From Nocardia neocaledoniensis (GTDB taxonomy: Bacteria > Actinomycetota > Actinomycetes > Mycobacteriales > Mycobacteriaceae), in NCBI RefSeq assembly GCF_029868625.1, contig NZ_JARWOJ010000433.1, positions 1 to 64,000 of the forward strand: a DNA stretch of 64,000 bases, given 5' to 3'. Both the position numbers and the translations under genes were made by a program. Shown here piece by piece: positions 39,176 through 47,087 of the stretch. Numbering within the stretch: the stretch's first letter is position 1; the number at the start of each line of letters is the position of its first letter. The notes under the pieces were generated by a model that did not search any database, was not told the DNA's origin, and worked only from the letters and a program-made list of their open reading frames with translations.

Positions 39176-39667
39176 ATGTCCGATTCCGGCCTCGACGACG
39201 ACACCCCGTTCACCCGCCTGGTGTTCGAGCTGAACCTGATCGCGCGCCACCTCCCGAGCACCCCGCGACGCCCCGGTTTCCAGCTCGACCGCTCGGCGTT
39301 TCTCATCCTCACGCGCCTGGAGCTCGAGGAACCGCTGAGCCTGCGTGAACTCTCCGAGGCGTTCCAGCTCGACATCTCCACGATCAACCGCCAGGTGGGC
39401 GCGATGCTCAAACAGGATCTGGTGGAGCGGGTTCCGGATCCCGAGGGCGGCGTCGCCCGCAAAGTGCGAGCGACCGCCCAGGGCCGGGCCTGCCTCGCGG
39501 CCGATCAGCGGCACCGCGCCGCGGGAATCGGCGCGGTCGTCGCCGACTGGGACGCCGACGACGTCGCCCAGTTCAGCAGGCTGATGGGCAAATTCAATCG
39601 CTCGGTCGAGCGAATCGAGCGCAACCCGTGGCCGAGACCGCCCCGCAGGGACCACGAGGCGCGCTAA
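39176..39667 (+). CDS. MarR-family regulator of the adjacent MFS gene
   Basis: A 163-residue MarR protein: FLILTRLELEEPLSLRELSEAFQLDISTINRQVGAMLKQDLVERVPDPEGGVARKVRATAQG covers the winged helix. ATG 39176 was chosen; an in-frame ATG at 39122 lies inside the operator palindrome and would add 18 residues unlike the family. It is divergent from the MFS transporter gene. Confidence 0.88.
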   Translation: MSDSGLDDDTPFTRLVFELNLIARHLPSTPRRPGFQLDRSAFLILTRLELEEPLSLRELSEAFQLDISTINRQVGAMLKQDLVERVPDPEGGVARKVRATAQGRACLAADQRHRAAGIGAVVADWDADDVAQFSRLMGKFNRSVERIERNPWPRPPRRDHEAR

Positions 39668-39677
39668 GCTGCGCCGC

Positions 39678-40007
39678 GTGGTCACTCAACGGTCTTCCCG
39701 CCCGAGCTGGCTCGCCTGGGACAACTACTTCGTCGGCGTCGGCGGATTGGTCCTCGGCCTGTGCTTCGGCGTCTGCGCCGCGCTGATCGCCGGACCCGGC
39801 CGCAACCTCGCGGCGATCGTCCTCGTGGTGCTCGCCGCGCTCTGCGTACTGCCCGCGTTGCTGCGCGCCCTGGCCGAACTCGAGGTCCTGTTGCGGCTGG
39901 TGGTGCTCGCGCTCGGCTTCACGCTGCTGCTGCCCGCGATCCTGGTGAGCGCGGACGTGCGCGACTGGGCCGCCGAGCGCTGGGAAAGGGCCTGGAAGAA
40001 GGGCTAG
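39678..40007 (+). CDS. Small three-helix membrane protein, unknown
   Basis: A 109-residue protein with hydrophobic segments at about 19-38, 44-62 and 68-88 and a basic amphipathic tail (WAAERWERAWKKG). No family motif is recognised. GTG 39678 is 10 bases after the MarR stop, so it may be co-transcribed with that regulator. Its TAG overlaps the stop of the opposing small secreted protein (shared CTAG at 40004-40007). Confidence 0.65.
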   Translation: MVTQRSSRPSWLAWDNYFVGVGGLVLGLCFGVCAALIAGPGRNLAAIVLVVLAALCVLPALLRALAELEVLLRLVVLALGFTLLLPAILVSADVRDWAAERWERAWKKG

Positions 40008-40294
40008 ATCTGGTTGCGCGGCACCGCGAGCAGCATCTGGATCGTCTTCTGGATGAACTGCGCCGACTGCCAGGTGAGGTAGGCGCCCGCCGCGCCCGCC
40101 GCGCCGGCGGCCGAGGAACCGGAGGCCGAGCCGGACGCGGAACCCGTCGCCAGATCGGCCGACCCGGAGGCCGAACCCGAGCCGGGTAGCGCCGCGGCCG
40201 GCGCCGCCGCTCCCAGCAGACCGATCGTCACCGCGACCCCGACCAGGGCGACCCGCACGGCAAACGGTTTGGACGTCTCACGACCCGACAACAT
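40004..40294 (-). CDS. Small secreted Gly/Ser/Ala-repeat protein
   Basis: A 96-residue protein with a Sec signal (VRVALVGVAVTIGLLGAAAPAAALPG, cut after about 36). A GSASGSA-type low-complexity stretch of about 30 residues follows, then a short ordered tail (YLTWQSAQFIQKTIQMLLAVPRNQI) that could form one amphipathic helix. It has no cysteine and no known domain. Short secreted proteins of this kind are frequent in Nocardia genomes in my experience; function unknown. Confidence 0.65.
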   Translation of the reverse strand: MLSGRETSKPFAVRVALVGVAVTIGLLGAAAPAAALPGSGSASGSADLATGSASGSASGSSAAGAAGAAGAYLTWQSAQFIQKTIQMLLAVPRNQI

Positions 40295-40713
40295 CAGTTA
40301 CGACCCACTCTCCGAAAAGCACTGCGAATACGCAGTATTCACGCCGACAGCATCCGATGCGCCCGATTCGCACGGATTGACCGTCGCGCGGGGTTCTCGT
40401 GGTGAATTGTCCGGCGAACCATCCCGACCCGTGTTCATTCTCCGCCGTGCCGGGGCGACCCGACAGACCGAGGATCTCGGGGCAGCGGGCCACGCTCGAG
40501 TTCTGGACCCGGCGGGAGTCCGCCGACCCGCGCACCGGGGACAGGCCGAGATGAGATACGGCGCACCGGGATTCCGTCCGTCGGCCCGCCGACACCGGGC
40601 CGGGACAGATCGTCTCGGCCCGGTGTCAGGTGGGGCAGCGGCGACTCCGGGGGTTTGTCACCGCCACCCGTGTGCCCTGAGCGGAAGCGAGGATCACCCA
40701 GGGCTGGCTCAGC
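40295..40713. other. Gene-free stretch
   Basis: No convincing gene is present. A minus-strand frame at 40278-40595 has atypical composition and overlaps the secreted-protein start. The only clear structure is the hairpin at 40591-40627. The region near 40300-40400 is somewhat AT-richer and probably holds the promoter of the small secreted gene. Confidence 0.5.
40591..40627 (-). terminator. Terminator after the DoxX-like gene
   Basis: GACACCGGGCCG (40591-40602) pairs perfectly with CGGCCCGGTGTC (40616-40627) over a 13-base loop, about 87 bases beyond the stop of the DoxX-like gene. Confidence 0.6.
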
Positions 40714-41832
40714 TCAGCGGTGGCGGGTGTCGCGCGCGGCGTCGGCCAGGTGCTCACGCGCCGATTCGGCGAGGTGAGCACCGCGATCGAGAGCCGCTTC
40801 GACGAGGTGCGAGCCCCGGTCGCGGACGGTGTCGACGAAGTGCGGGCCGCGGTCCCCGGCGAGTCCGTTCTCGCGAGCGAGTTCGGCCAGCCGGGCACTG
40901 GTCTCCCGGGTGGCGTCGCCGAGCCGAGGGCTACGGTCCTTGGCGACCGCGGCGAAACGCGAACCACGGTTCCGCACGGTGTCGCTCAGTTCCGGCCCAC
41001 GGTCACGCGCGATGTCCGCCAGCCGCGAACCGCGTTCACGCACCGCCTCGCCGAGTTCGGGGCCGCGTTCCTTGGCGACCTCGGCCAGGTGCGAGCCGCG
41101 CTCCCGGACCGCGTCACCGAGCTCCGGCCCACGGTCACGCGCGAGGTCGGCCAGGTGGGCTCCGCGTTCCCGCACCGCCTCGCCCAGCTGGGGTCCACGC
41201 TCCTTGGCGACCTCGGCGACCTGCGCACCACGTTCCCGCACCGCCTCGCCCAGCTGCGGGCCGCGCTCCTTGGCGACCTCGGCCAGGCGGGCACCGCGCG
41301 ACTTCGCGGCCTCGAGCAGCACGGTGCCTTCGTCGCGGGCCTGCTCGGCCAGGCTCGGGCTGCGGTCCACGAGCGAATGCACCGCGCGCCTACCCCGCCA
41401 GCCCAGCGACGGCTTGCCCTCGGTGTCGGCGGCCGCGATCAGCAGCCCGCCGAGCAGGCCGAGGTCCTTGAGGAAGCCGACCCGTTTCGCCGCCTTCCGG
41501 TCCGGATCGGTCTCGGCCCAGAAATCCTGTTCGGTCACTGTGCCCGGCACCACGGTCGCGGCCAGCACGAACGCGGCCGGTCGCGGCGCGCGCCCACTGA
41601 GCAGCAACAAACCCCCGGCGATCTGCGCGACGGAGTTGATCTGCACGACCCGGCTCGGATCCTCGGGCACTTTCGCTGCCAGCGCGTCCGGCAGGTGTTC
41701 ACGGCCCTGATCGGCCAGCGCGCTCGCCGCGGCGAATCGCGGTTTCGGATTCATCAGCCCGTTCACTCCGCCCGCCACGAACGTGGTGGCCAGCAGTGTG
41801 CGGGCGACCCGCCGGAGAGGTTTGATCGGCAT
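40714..41832 (-). CDS. DoxX-like membrane protein with hendecad-repeat tail
   Basis: A 372-residue protein. Residues 1-135 resemble DoxX-family proteins: ARTLLATTFVAGGVNGLMNPKPR, AQIAGGLLLLSGRAPRPAAFVLAA and FLKDLGLLGGLLIAAAD, about four helices. From about 160 on it is a highly charged helical tail in which an RG (or RS) dipeptide recurs at exactly 11-residue spacing from 179 to 300, with units such as RGPQLGEAVRE and RGAHLADLARD; after a phase shift it recurs at 328, 339 and 350. Such repeats form long amphipathic helices, as in apolipoproteins and LEA proteins. AAGGGAGCTGACG precedes ATG 41832. DoxX proteins act in redox or oxidative stress; the tail is unexplained. Confidence 0.8.
   Translation of the reverse strand: MPIKPLRRVARTLLATTFVAGGVNGLMNPKPRFAAASALADQGREHLPDALAAKVPEDPSRVVQINSVAQIAGGLLLLSGRAPRPAAFVLAATVVPGTVTEQDFWAETDPDRKAAKRVGFLKDLGLLGGLLIAAADTEGKPSLGWRGRRAVHSLVDRSPSLAEQARDEGTVLLEAAKSRGARLAEVAKERGPQLGEAVRERGAQVAEVAKERGPQLGEAVRERGAHLADLARDRGPELGDAVRERGSHLAEVAKERGPELGEAVRERGSRLADIARDRGPELSDTVRNRGSRFAAVAKDRSPRLGDATRETSARLAELARENGLAGDRGPHFVDTVRDRGSHLVEAALDRGAHLAESAREHLADAARDTRHR
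40747..41298 (-). repeat. 33-bp-period coding repeat (11-residue units)
   Basis: About 16 units of 33 bases encode alternating RGPxLGEAVRE- and RGxxLAEVAKE-type segments. Sub-blocks of 66 bases are closest to one another, pointing to duplication of paired units. The opposite strand also lacks stops in this stretch because of the repeat. Confidence 0.9.
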
Positions 41833-41925
41833 CGTCAGCTCCCTTTCGGTTACAACCTGGGGAAACGTCTCCCCCTCTCGCCTACCCGGTCCCCGGACGC
41901 ACAAACAGCCGCTACCGTCGGTCCG

Positions 41926-42531
41926 GTGTCCGACACCACCGTCCGCTCCGCCTATCGCGCGATCCACGAGCTCTACATCGATCTGTTCGGATCGCCGACT
42001 CATATCGAACCCGCCGATGCCGCGTTCGTCCTGCGGCATCTCACCGAGGGTCCCGTCCTCGATCTGGGCTGCGGCCCCGGCCATTTCACCCAGGTGCTGC
42101 ACGCCTCCGGCCTCGCGGCCACCGGCATCGACCTCGTCCCCGAATTCGTCGCGCATGCCCGCTCCCGATACCCCGGCATCCCGTTCCACGTCGACTCGCT
42201 GCGCGCCATCGACGCCCCACCCGCCACGATCGGCGGCCTCCTCGCCTGGTTCTCCCTCATCCACTTCACCCCCGCGGAATTGCCCGCGATCCTGGCCGAG
42301 TTCCACCGTGTCCTGGCCCCAGGCGGCCGCCTCGTCATCGGCTTCTTCGCCTCCGAGGAGCAGGTCGAGGTGTTCCCTCACAAGGTGACCGACGCCTACC
42401 GCTGGCCGGTCGACGACCTGTCCGAACTGCTCGGCGCCGCAGGATTCACCGAGGTCGAGCGGTGTCGGCGCCCGAGGGTGGGTGAGATGCGGCCGTACGC
42501 TGTGCTCGCTGTCGAGCGGGGTCGGAAGTAG
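41926..42531 (+). CDS. Class I SAM-dependent methyltransferase
   Basis: A 201-residue methyltransferase with SAM motif I VLDLGCGPGHFTQVL, the acidic loop GIDLVPEFV, and the post-motif HRVLAPGGRLVIGFF. The substrate is unknown. GTG 41926 starts the family N-terminus SDTTVRSAYRAIHELYIDLFG; the frame is open far upstream only because it runs antisense through the DoxX repeats. It is divergent from the DoxX-like gene across 93 bases. Confidence 0.88.
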   Translation: MSDTTVRSAYRAIHELYIDLFGSPTHIEPADAAFVLRHLTEGPVLDLGCGPGHFTQVLHASGLAATGIDLVPEFVAHARSRYPGIPFHVDSLRAIDAPPATIGGLLAWFSLIHFTPAELPAILAEFHRVLAPGGRLVIGFFASEEQVEVFPHKVTDAYRWPVDDLSELLGAAGFTEVERCRRPRVGEMRPYAVLAVERGRK

Positions 42532-42697
42532 GTAGGCCTCCGCCCGTCGAAGTTGCTGGGAAGTGCCGGCCGGTGCGGCCCGTAGGTGCCAGTGCTCCGG
42601 CGCCCGTGCTCGTTTTGCCCTACGTCCGTGCTCGTGCCCTGCTTCGGTCGGCGACCTGGACGGCGCAAGCGGCGAGTAGGACGCACTCGGAGTCGGC

Positions 42698-43651
42698 TCA
42701 GGCGGCGAGGGCGAGTCCGGAGCTCTCGACCCGGTCGGCGGCGTCCGCCCGGCGGACCAGGCGGGCGATGGCGTCGGCGACCTGGGTGGGCTGCTCGAGG
42801 ATCACCGAGTGGCCCGCGCCCTCGATCATCACGAAGTCGGCGTAGTCGACCGCGGCGGCCATGGCGATCGAGTGCGACGGGGGCGTCATCAGGTCGGCGG
42901 AGCCGCACAGGACCAGGGTGGGAATGCGCGAGAGCGCGGGCAGCGCGTCGGTGCGGTCGAAGACCTTGAAGGCGCTCAGGAAACTGGCCATGGTGACGAT
43001 CGAGGTCGCGTTGTGCATCGCCTCGGACAGTGCGAGCACCCGCGGGCTCACCTTGCGATCGCCGAACTCGGCGGCGCGCACGACCGGCGCGAAAACCTTG
43101 CAGGCCAGCATCTTCGCGTGCTGCATCAGCCGCGGCGCGCGCCGAACGGCGGCCTGGAACACGGAGATGATCGGGTTGCGCAGCAGCCGCCCGAACCCCG
43201 CGTCGGCCAGCCCGTTCGCCGCCGTCGCGACCAGCCCGACACCGACGATACGGTTCCCCACCTCGTGCCGGTACCGGCTGACGTAGGTCAACACCGTCAT
43301 GCCACCCATCGAATGCCCGACCAGCACCACCGGCCCCGTCGGCGCGACCACGTCGAGCACCTCGTGCAGATCACGCCCGAGCTGCTCCAGGTTGTAGGTC
43401 TGGCGCGGCGCCACCGCCGACTCCCCGTGCCCACGATGGTCGTAGCAGACCACCTTGGCGCCGACGTGCTCGCGCAGCAGCGCGTCCCGCACATCGGTCC
43501 ACGACTCGGTCCGCAGGCAGTGCCCATGAATCAGCACCACCGTGAGCTCCGCCCGCCGCGCACCGTACTCCCGCACCGCCAGCTCCACCCCGTCCTCGGT
43601 CGACACCGTGACACGCCGCTCCCCCGTCCGGGCGATTGTGCTGATCGACAT
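42698..43651 (-). CDS. Alpha/beta-fold hydrolase
   Basis: A 317-residue serine hydrolase. The oxyanion region is LIHGHCLRTESW, the nucleophile elbow GHSMGG has Ser114, the acid is probably the Asp in LCGSADLMTPP, and the catalytic His is in EGAGHSVILEQP. YDHRGHGES is typical of the lipase/haloperoxidase-like branch. No signal peptide is visible. The substrate is unknown; ester or lipid hydrolysis is likely. It is a single gene with no obvious partner. Confidence 0.9.
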   Translation of the reverse strand: MSISTIARTGERRVTVSTEDGVELAVREYGARRAELTVVLIHGHCLRTESWTDVRDALLREHVGAKVVCYDHRGHGESAVAPRQTYNLEQLGRDLHEVLDVVAPTGPVVLVGHSMGGMTVLTYVSRYRHEVGNRIVGVGLVATAANGLADAGFGRLLRNPIISVFQAAVRRAPRLMQHAKMLACKVFAPVVRAAEFGDRKVSPRVLALSEAMHNATSIVTMASFLSAFKVFDRTDALPALSRIPTLVLCGSADLMTPPSHSIAMAAAVDYADFVMIEGAGHSVILEQPTQVADAIARLVRRADAADRVESSGLALAA

Positions 43652-43894
43652 CGGTGCCTCCTGTCCACGTGCGGTACAGGATCAACTCTCCCCCGGATCC
43701 CCACCCCTCATCAGGTCCCCGAGTGCTCGTCCCCGCCCCCGCAGGGTGCGCAAAACCCCACTCTGGTGTGACCGGCCCACATGCCGCGACCCACCGCCGA
43801 AGCGGTCTGGCACGAGGCCGCCCGCGTCGCCTCCGCGTTGGACCGAGGCGACCGCTGGTGGGCTGCGCGATGGTCCGGTGATGAACCGGGCCGG
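43652..43894. other. Intergenic stretch with a possible gene remnant
   Basis: A plus-strand frame from ATG 43781 begins in a protein-like way (AEAVWHEAARVASALDRGDRWW) but loses that character after about 40 residues, where it overlaps the small secreted gene at 43895. This could be a decayed gene; nothing else is recognised. Confidence 0.35.
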
Positions 43895-44104
43895 TCACGC
43901 GAGACAGATGAGGAAATCTCGGACGTTGACGCTGGGCGGAAGAATCCAGGGCAGGCAGGGCACCGCGGAGAAGCCTGCCATGGCTTCGTGCCGTTGTTCC
44001 GCCGCGGGGGCAGACGCCGGTTCGGCCGCGGCCACGCCCGCCCCGCCGGTGAGGACACAGGCGGTCGCCAGTGCCGCAGCCAACACACTCGATTTCTCGG
44101 TCAT
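43895..44104 (-). CDS. Small secreted peptide with two mature cysteines
   Basis: A 69-residue protein with a Sec signal (SSVLAAALATACVLTGGAGVAAAEP, probable cut after AAA at about 28). The mature part of about 41 residues contains two Cys (VPCLPWILPP and FLICLA), able to form one disulfide near the C-terminus. No family is recognised. ATG 44104 directly precedes MTEKSSV; an in-frame ATG at 44158 would spoil the signal. It sits in a gene-poor zone with lower GC upstream. Confidence 0.6.
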   Translation of the reverse strand: MTEKSSVLAAALATACVLTGGAGVAAAEPASAPAAEQRHEAMAGFSAVPCLPWILPPSVNVRDFLICLA

Positions 44105-44252
44105 GACAACCTCGCTGTCGTAGTACCGGAAGTTCGAACACCCGTTGATCGGTGGCAACTGTACGTCGCCGAACCGACAGCAGGAACGGTCTCGAGGTCA
44201 GAATGTCGCGGGCGGATGGCACACCGTCCGCGACATTCGCCTGGCTGTGCCG

Positions 44253-44615
44253 CTAATTCACGGAACGCGCATTCACTTCGACAAGAATTCCGTCCGGGAG
44301 TTCACAGTAGATCAGCGTTCCCCGGTTGCCGGTGATCACATCGCTGACTTCGAGTCCGTGCGCTTCGGCCCGGCCCTTCGCATCGGTGACCTCCGCGACT
44401 GTGTCCACGTAGAACCCGAGGTGAAACCCCCGCGGATAACGGTCACCGTCGTTCTTCATGCGTTGCAGGACGAGAACGAAGTCCGCACCATCCGACAGAA
44501 TCGCCATCGACGATGAACGCGGGTTCGACAGTAGATCGAGTCCGAACACTTCGACGAAGATTCGAACCGAGGCATGGACGTCGGAGACTTGCAGATCGAG
44601 ATGATTGAGCCGCAT
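44253..44615 (-). CDS. VOC (glyoxalase/bleomycin-resistance) family protein
   Basis: A 120-residue single-module VOC protein: MRLNHLDLQVSDVHASVRIFVEVFGLDLL supplies the first metal His, GFHLGFYVDTVAEVTDAKGRAEAHGLEV is the second half, and LPDGILVEVNARSV ends with the metal Glu. It may be a dioxygenase, isomerase or resistance protein; the substrate is unknown. ATG 44615 follows AAAGGGATT. Its GC content is visibly lower than that of its neighbours, a hint of recent acquisition. Confidence 0.82.
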   Translation of the reverse strand: MRLNHLDLQVSDVHASVRIFVEVFGLDLLSNPRSSSMAILSDGADFVLVLQRMKNDGDRYPRGFHLGFYVDTVAEVTDAKGRAEAHGLEVSDVITGNRGTLIYCELPDGILVEVNARSVN

Positions 44616-45075
44616 TTCAATCCCTTTCAGGCAGCACGAATACACTGTCTGATGAAGGAACTCGCCGAAGATCGACGATGGGTTCCACCGCAGCGCGATG
44701 GTGACCGGGGCTCACCCAAACCGGTCCGCCTCTTTACATCGCCACGACCGTATCACACCGACACGCGACGAACCCAGGCCAATTCACCTCAGCTGCAACG
44801 AGTTACACGCTTACGCGGATCACGATCCCGAACTCGAATCCGTTCGTGGCGCCGACCTACGCCCGCGGCGCGTTCTTCCTCGACCAGTTGACCCCCGGAC
44901 ATGACACAGCGCCATGAGCTGGGCCTGAACACGGCTTCGACGCGATGCACGCCCCACCGGTCCGAGGGACAGCCACTGATCGCTCACACATTCGCCGACC
45001 CGGTCGGTGCCGAACACCGCGGGCCGACGGTTGGCCACCCGGCGGCAGCAGCCGGAAGCTACCCTCGGCGGCATC
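44616..45075. other. 460-bp stretch without a confident gene
   Basis: The first 200 bases are AT-richer than average. A short plus-strand segment near 44841-44900 reads NPFVAPTYARGAFFLDQLTPG, resembling a fragment of a larger enzyme, but it is not bounded by a start or coherent frame, so it may be a gene remnant. No RNA gene or repeat is seen. Confidence 0.4.
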
Positions 45076-45396
45076 ATGGAAACATCCACACAGGCAGGGC
45101 TACCGCGCTCCAAGGGATTCCGGATCGTCGCCGCGCTGGCACAGATCGTCCTCGGTGTCATCGCAGGATATCTGGTCGCCTGGGGCACCATGCGCGCTGT
45201 GCTCCACCTCGAGATCGCCACCGGTTGGACACTGCCCTGGCTGATGGACACCTGGCTGGTCCCCGTGGCCGTGACGGTCGGCTTGATCGCCATCGCCTGG
45301 GTCACGCTGCCGAAGCTCAGGATCGCCCTGGTCGCGGCGGCCGTGAGCGCCGTGGCGACCTCCGGTTTCTTCCTGTGGATCTTCCTGACGTGGTAG
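45076..45396 (+). CDS. Small three-helix membrane protein
   Basis: A 106-residue protein with hydrophobic segments at about 17-38, 56-75 and 81-103. No domain is recognised. ATG 45076 is the only sensible start; no strong ribosome site precedes it. It lies 20 bases upstream of the VOC gene on the same strand and could be co-transcribed with it. Confidence 0.65.
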   Translation: METSTQAGLPRSKGFRIVAALAQIVLGVIAGYLVAWGTMRAVLHLEIATGWTLPWLMDTWLVPVAVTVGLIAIAWVTLPKLRIALVAAAVSAVATSGFFLWIFLTW

Positions 45397-45416
45397 CAGG
45401 CCCATAGACTCGCGGC

Positions 45417-45872
45417 ATGACCGTCAGGATGGACAACGTCGGCATCGTCGTCGAAGACCTCGCCGCGACAATCGAGTTCTTCCGCGAGCTGGGGCTCGAG
45501 CTCGAAGGCCAGGGCTTCGTGGCAGGCGAGTGGGCCGGGCGCGTCACCGGCCTGGGCGATCAGCGCGTCGAGATCGCCATGTTGCGAACCCCGGACGGCC
45601 ACAGCCGCCTCGAACTGTCCCGCTTCGTCGAACCGGCAGTCATCGCCGATCACCGCCGAGCCCCCGTGAACGCCCTCGGCTACCTGCGCGTCATGTTCGC
45701 GGTCGACGACCTCGACGACACCCTCACCCGCCTCCGCGCCCACGGCGCCGAACTGGTCAGCGACGAAGTCGTCCGTTACGAGGACGCCTACCGGCTCTGC
45801 TACATCCGCGGCCCCGAAGGCATCCTCCTCGGCCTCGCCGAGCAACTCAGCGGACCAGCCGAATCGAACTGA
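45417..45872 (+). CDS. VOC family protein with a changed metal-site residue
   Basis: A 151-residue VOC protein: MDNVGIVVEDLAATIEFFRELGLELEG, LGYLRVMFAVDDLDDTLTRLRAHGAELV, and YIRGPEGILLGLAEQL at the end. The first position normally held by a metal His (MDHVGI in relatives) is Asn here, and the final strand keeps no obvious Glu in the usual place, so it may bind a ligand without metal catalysis. The start at 45417 is ATG. Confidence 0.85.
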   Translation: MTVRMDNVGIVVEDLAATIEFFRELGLELEGQGFVAGEWAGRVTGLGDQRVEIAMLRTPDGHSRLELSRFVEPAVIADHRRAPVNALGYLRVMFAVDDLDDTLTRLRAHGAELVSDEVVRYEDAYRLCYIRGPEGILLGLAEQLSGPAESN

Positions 45873-45927
45873 GCTGACCCCGCCGGGCGAGACGACGACC
45901 GCGCCGCCCGCCCGAAATCAGCGCCGA

Positions 45928-47007
45928 CTACACGTTGAAACGGAACTCGACGACGTCGCCGTCGGCCATGACGTAGTCCTTGCCCTCCATGCGGACCTTG
46001 CCCGCGGCCTTGGCCGCCGCCATGGAACCCGCCTCGACCAGGTCGTCGAAGGCGACGAGTTCGGCCTTGATGAAGCCGCGTTCGAAGTCGGTGTGAATGA
46101 CGCCCGCCGCCTTGGGGGCCGTGTCGCCCTGGTGGATGGTCCAGGCTCGGGATTCCTTGGGGCCGGCGGTGAGGTAGGTCTGCAAGCCGAGGGTGTGGAA
46201 ACCGGCGCGGGCCAGGGCGTGCAGGCCGGGCTCGGTCTGGCCGATCGACTCGAGGAGTTCGAGGGCGGACTCGTCGTCGAGTTCGAGGAGTTCGGCTTCG
46301 ACCTTGGCGTCGAGGAAGACGGCGTCGGCGGGGGCGACGGAGGCCTTCAGCTCGGCGACCTTGGCCTCGTCGGTGAGGACGGATTCGTCGGCGTTGAAGA
46401 CGTAGAGGAACGGCTTGATGGTGAGCAGCGACAGCTCGCGCAGCAGTTCGCCGTCGACCTTCTTGCCCGCCGCGAACAGGGTGGTGCCCTCGTTCAGGAA
46501 CTCCTGGGCGGTCTTGGCGGCGTCGAGCAGGGGCTTGCGGTCCTTCTTGACCTTGGCTTCCTTCTCGAGGCGCGGGATGGCCTTCTCGAGGGTCTGCAGG
46601 TCGGCGAGGATGAGCTCGGTCTCGATGACCTCGATATCGGCGGTGGGATCGACGCGACCGTCGACGTGCACCACGTCGTCATCGGCGAACACGCGCACCA
46701 CCTGGCAGATCGCGTCGGCCTCACGGATGTTGGCCAGGAACTTGTTGCCGAGCCCCGCGCCCTCGGAGGCGCCCTTCACGATGCCCGCGATGTCGACGAA
46801 CGACACGACGGCGGGGACGATCTTCTCGGAACCGAAGATCTCGGCCAGCTTGTCCAGGCGCGGGTCCGGCAGCGGGACGACGCCGACGTTGGGCTCGATG
46901 GTCGCGAACGGGTAGTTCGCGGCCAGCACGTCGTTCTTGGTCAGCGCGTTGAACAGCGTCGACTTTCCGACGTTGGGCAGGCCGACGATTCCGAGGGTGA
47001 GGCTCAC
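45928..47007 (-). CDS. ychF: Redox-regulated ATPase YchF (OLA1 family)
   Basis: A 359-residue Obg-related P-loop NTPase that prefers ATP and binds ribosomes. The P-loop GLPNVGKST is at 9-17, FVDIAGIVKGASEGAGLGNKFL is switch II, and the G4 position reads NADE in place of NKxD, the change that shifts specificity to ATP. The C-terminal TGS domain ends IHTDFERGFIKAELV and DYVMADGDVVEFRFNV. GTG 47007 is the start. In M. tuberculosis ychF is Rv1112, near the DUF6542 gene seen here at 63421. Confidence 0.97.
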   Translation of the reverse strand: MSLTLGIVGLPNVGKSTLFNALTKNDVLAANYPFATIEPNVGVVPLPDPRLDKLAEIFGSEKIVPAVVSFVDIAGIVKGASEGAGLGNKFLANIREADAICQVVRVFADDDVVHVDGRVDPTADIEVIETELILADLQTLEKAIPRLEKEAKVKKDRKPLLDAAKTAQEFLNEGTTLFAAGKKVDGELLRELSLLTIKPFLYVFNADESVLTDEAKVAELKASVAPADAVFLDAKVEAELLELDDESALELLESIGQTEPGLHALARAGFHTLGLQTYLTAGPKESRAWTIHQGDTAPKAAGVIHTDFERGFIKAELVAFDDLVEAGSMAAAKAAGKVRMEGKDYVMADGDVVEFRFNV

Positions 47008-47056
47008 GAGGACCAGAGTCTACGCGGTGCGCACGGTCACGAGACCACCGGAACCC

Positions 47057-47079
47057 GCCCCGCACGCGCGGAGCGGGGC
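47057..47079 (-). terminator. Short hairpin after the MDR oxidoreductase gene
   Basis: GCCCCGC (47057-47063) pairs with GCGGGGC (47073-47079), 9 bases beyond the stop of the minus-strand oxidoreductase gene. The stem is short and lacks a T tract. Confidence 0.4.
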
Positions 47080-47087
47080 GACGGTGA

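Noticed and set aside
40278-40595. A 105-codon frame on the minus strand
   Set aside because: Composition is rich in Arg, Ser and Cys without pattern, it overlaps the start of the signal-peptide gene at 40294, and it has no ribosome site.
40747-41298. CRISPR-like array, given the regular 33-bp repeats
   Set aside because: The repeats are contiguous, lie in frame in a coding gene, vary mostly at synonymous or conservative positions and have no spacers; no cas gene is present.
40720-41925. N-terminal extension of the methyltransferase through the repeat region
   Set aside because: This part is the antisense of the 33-bp repeats of the DoxX-like gene. The methyltransferase family sequence begins at GTG 41926.
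44820-45845. A 341-codon open frame on the minus strand
   Set aside because: Antisense to the small membrane and VOC genes; no motif, and the VOC frame has clear family residues.
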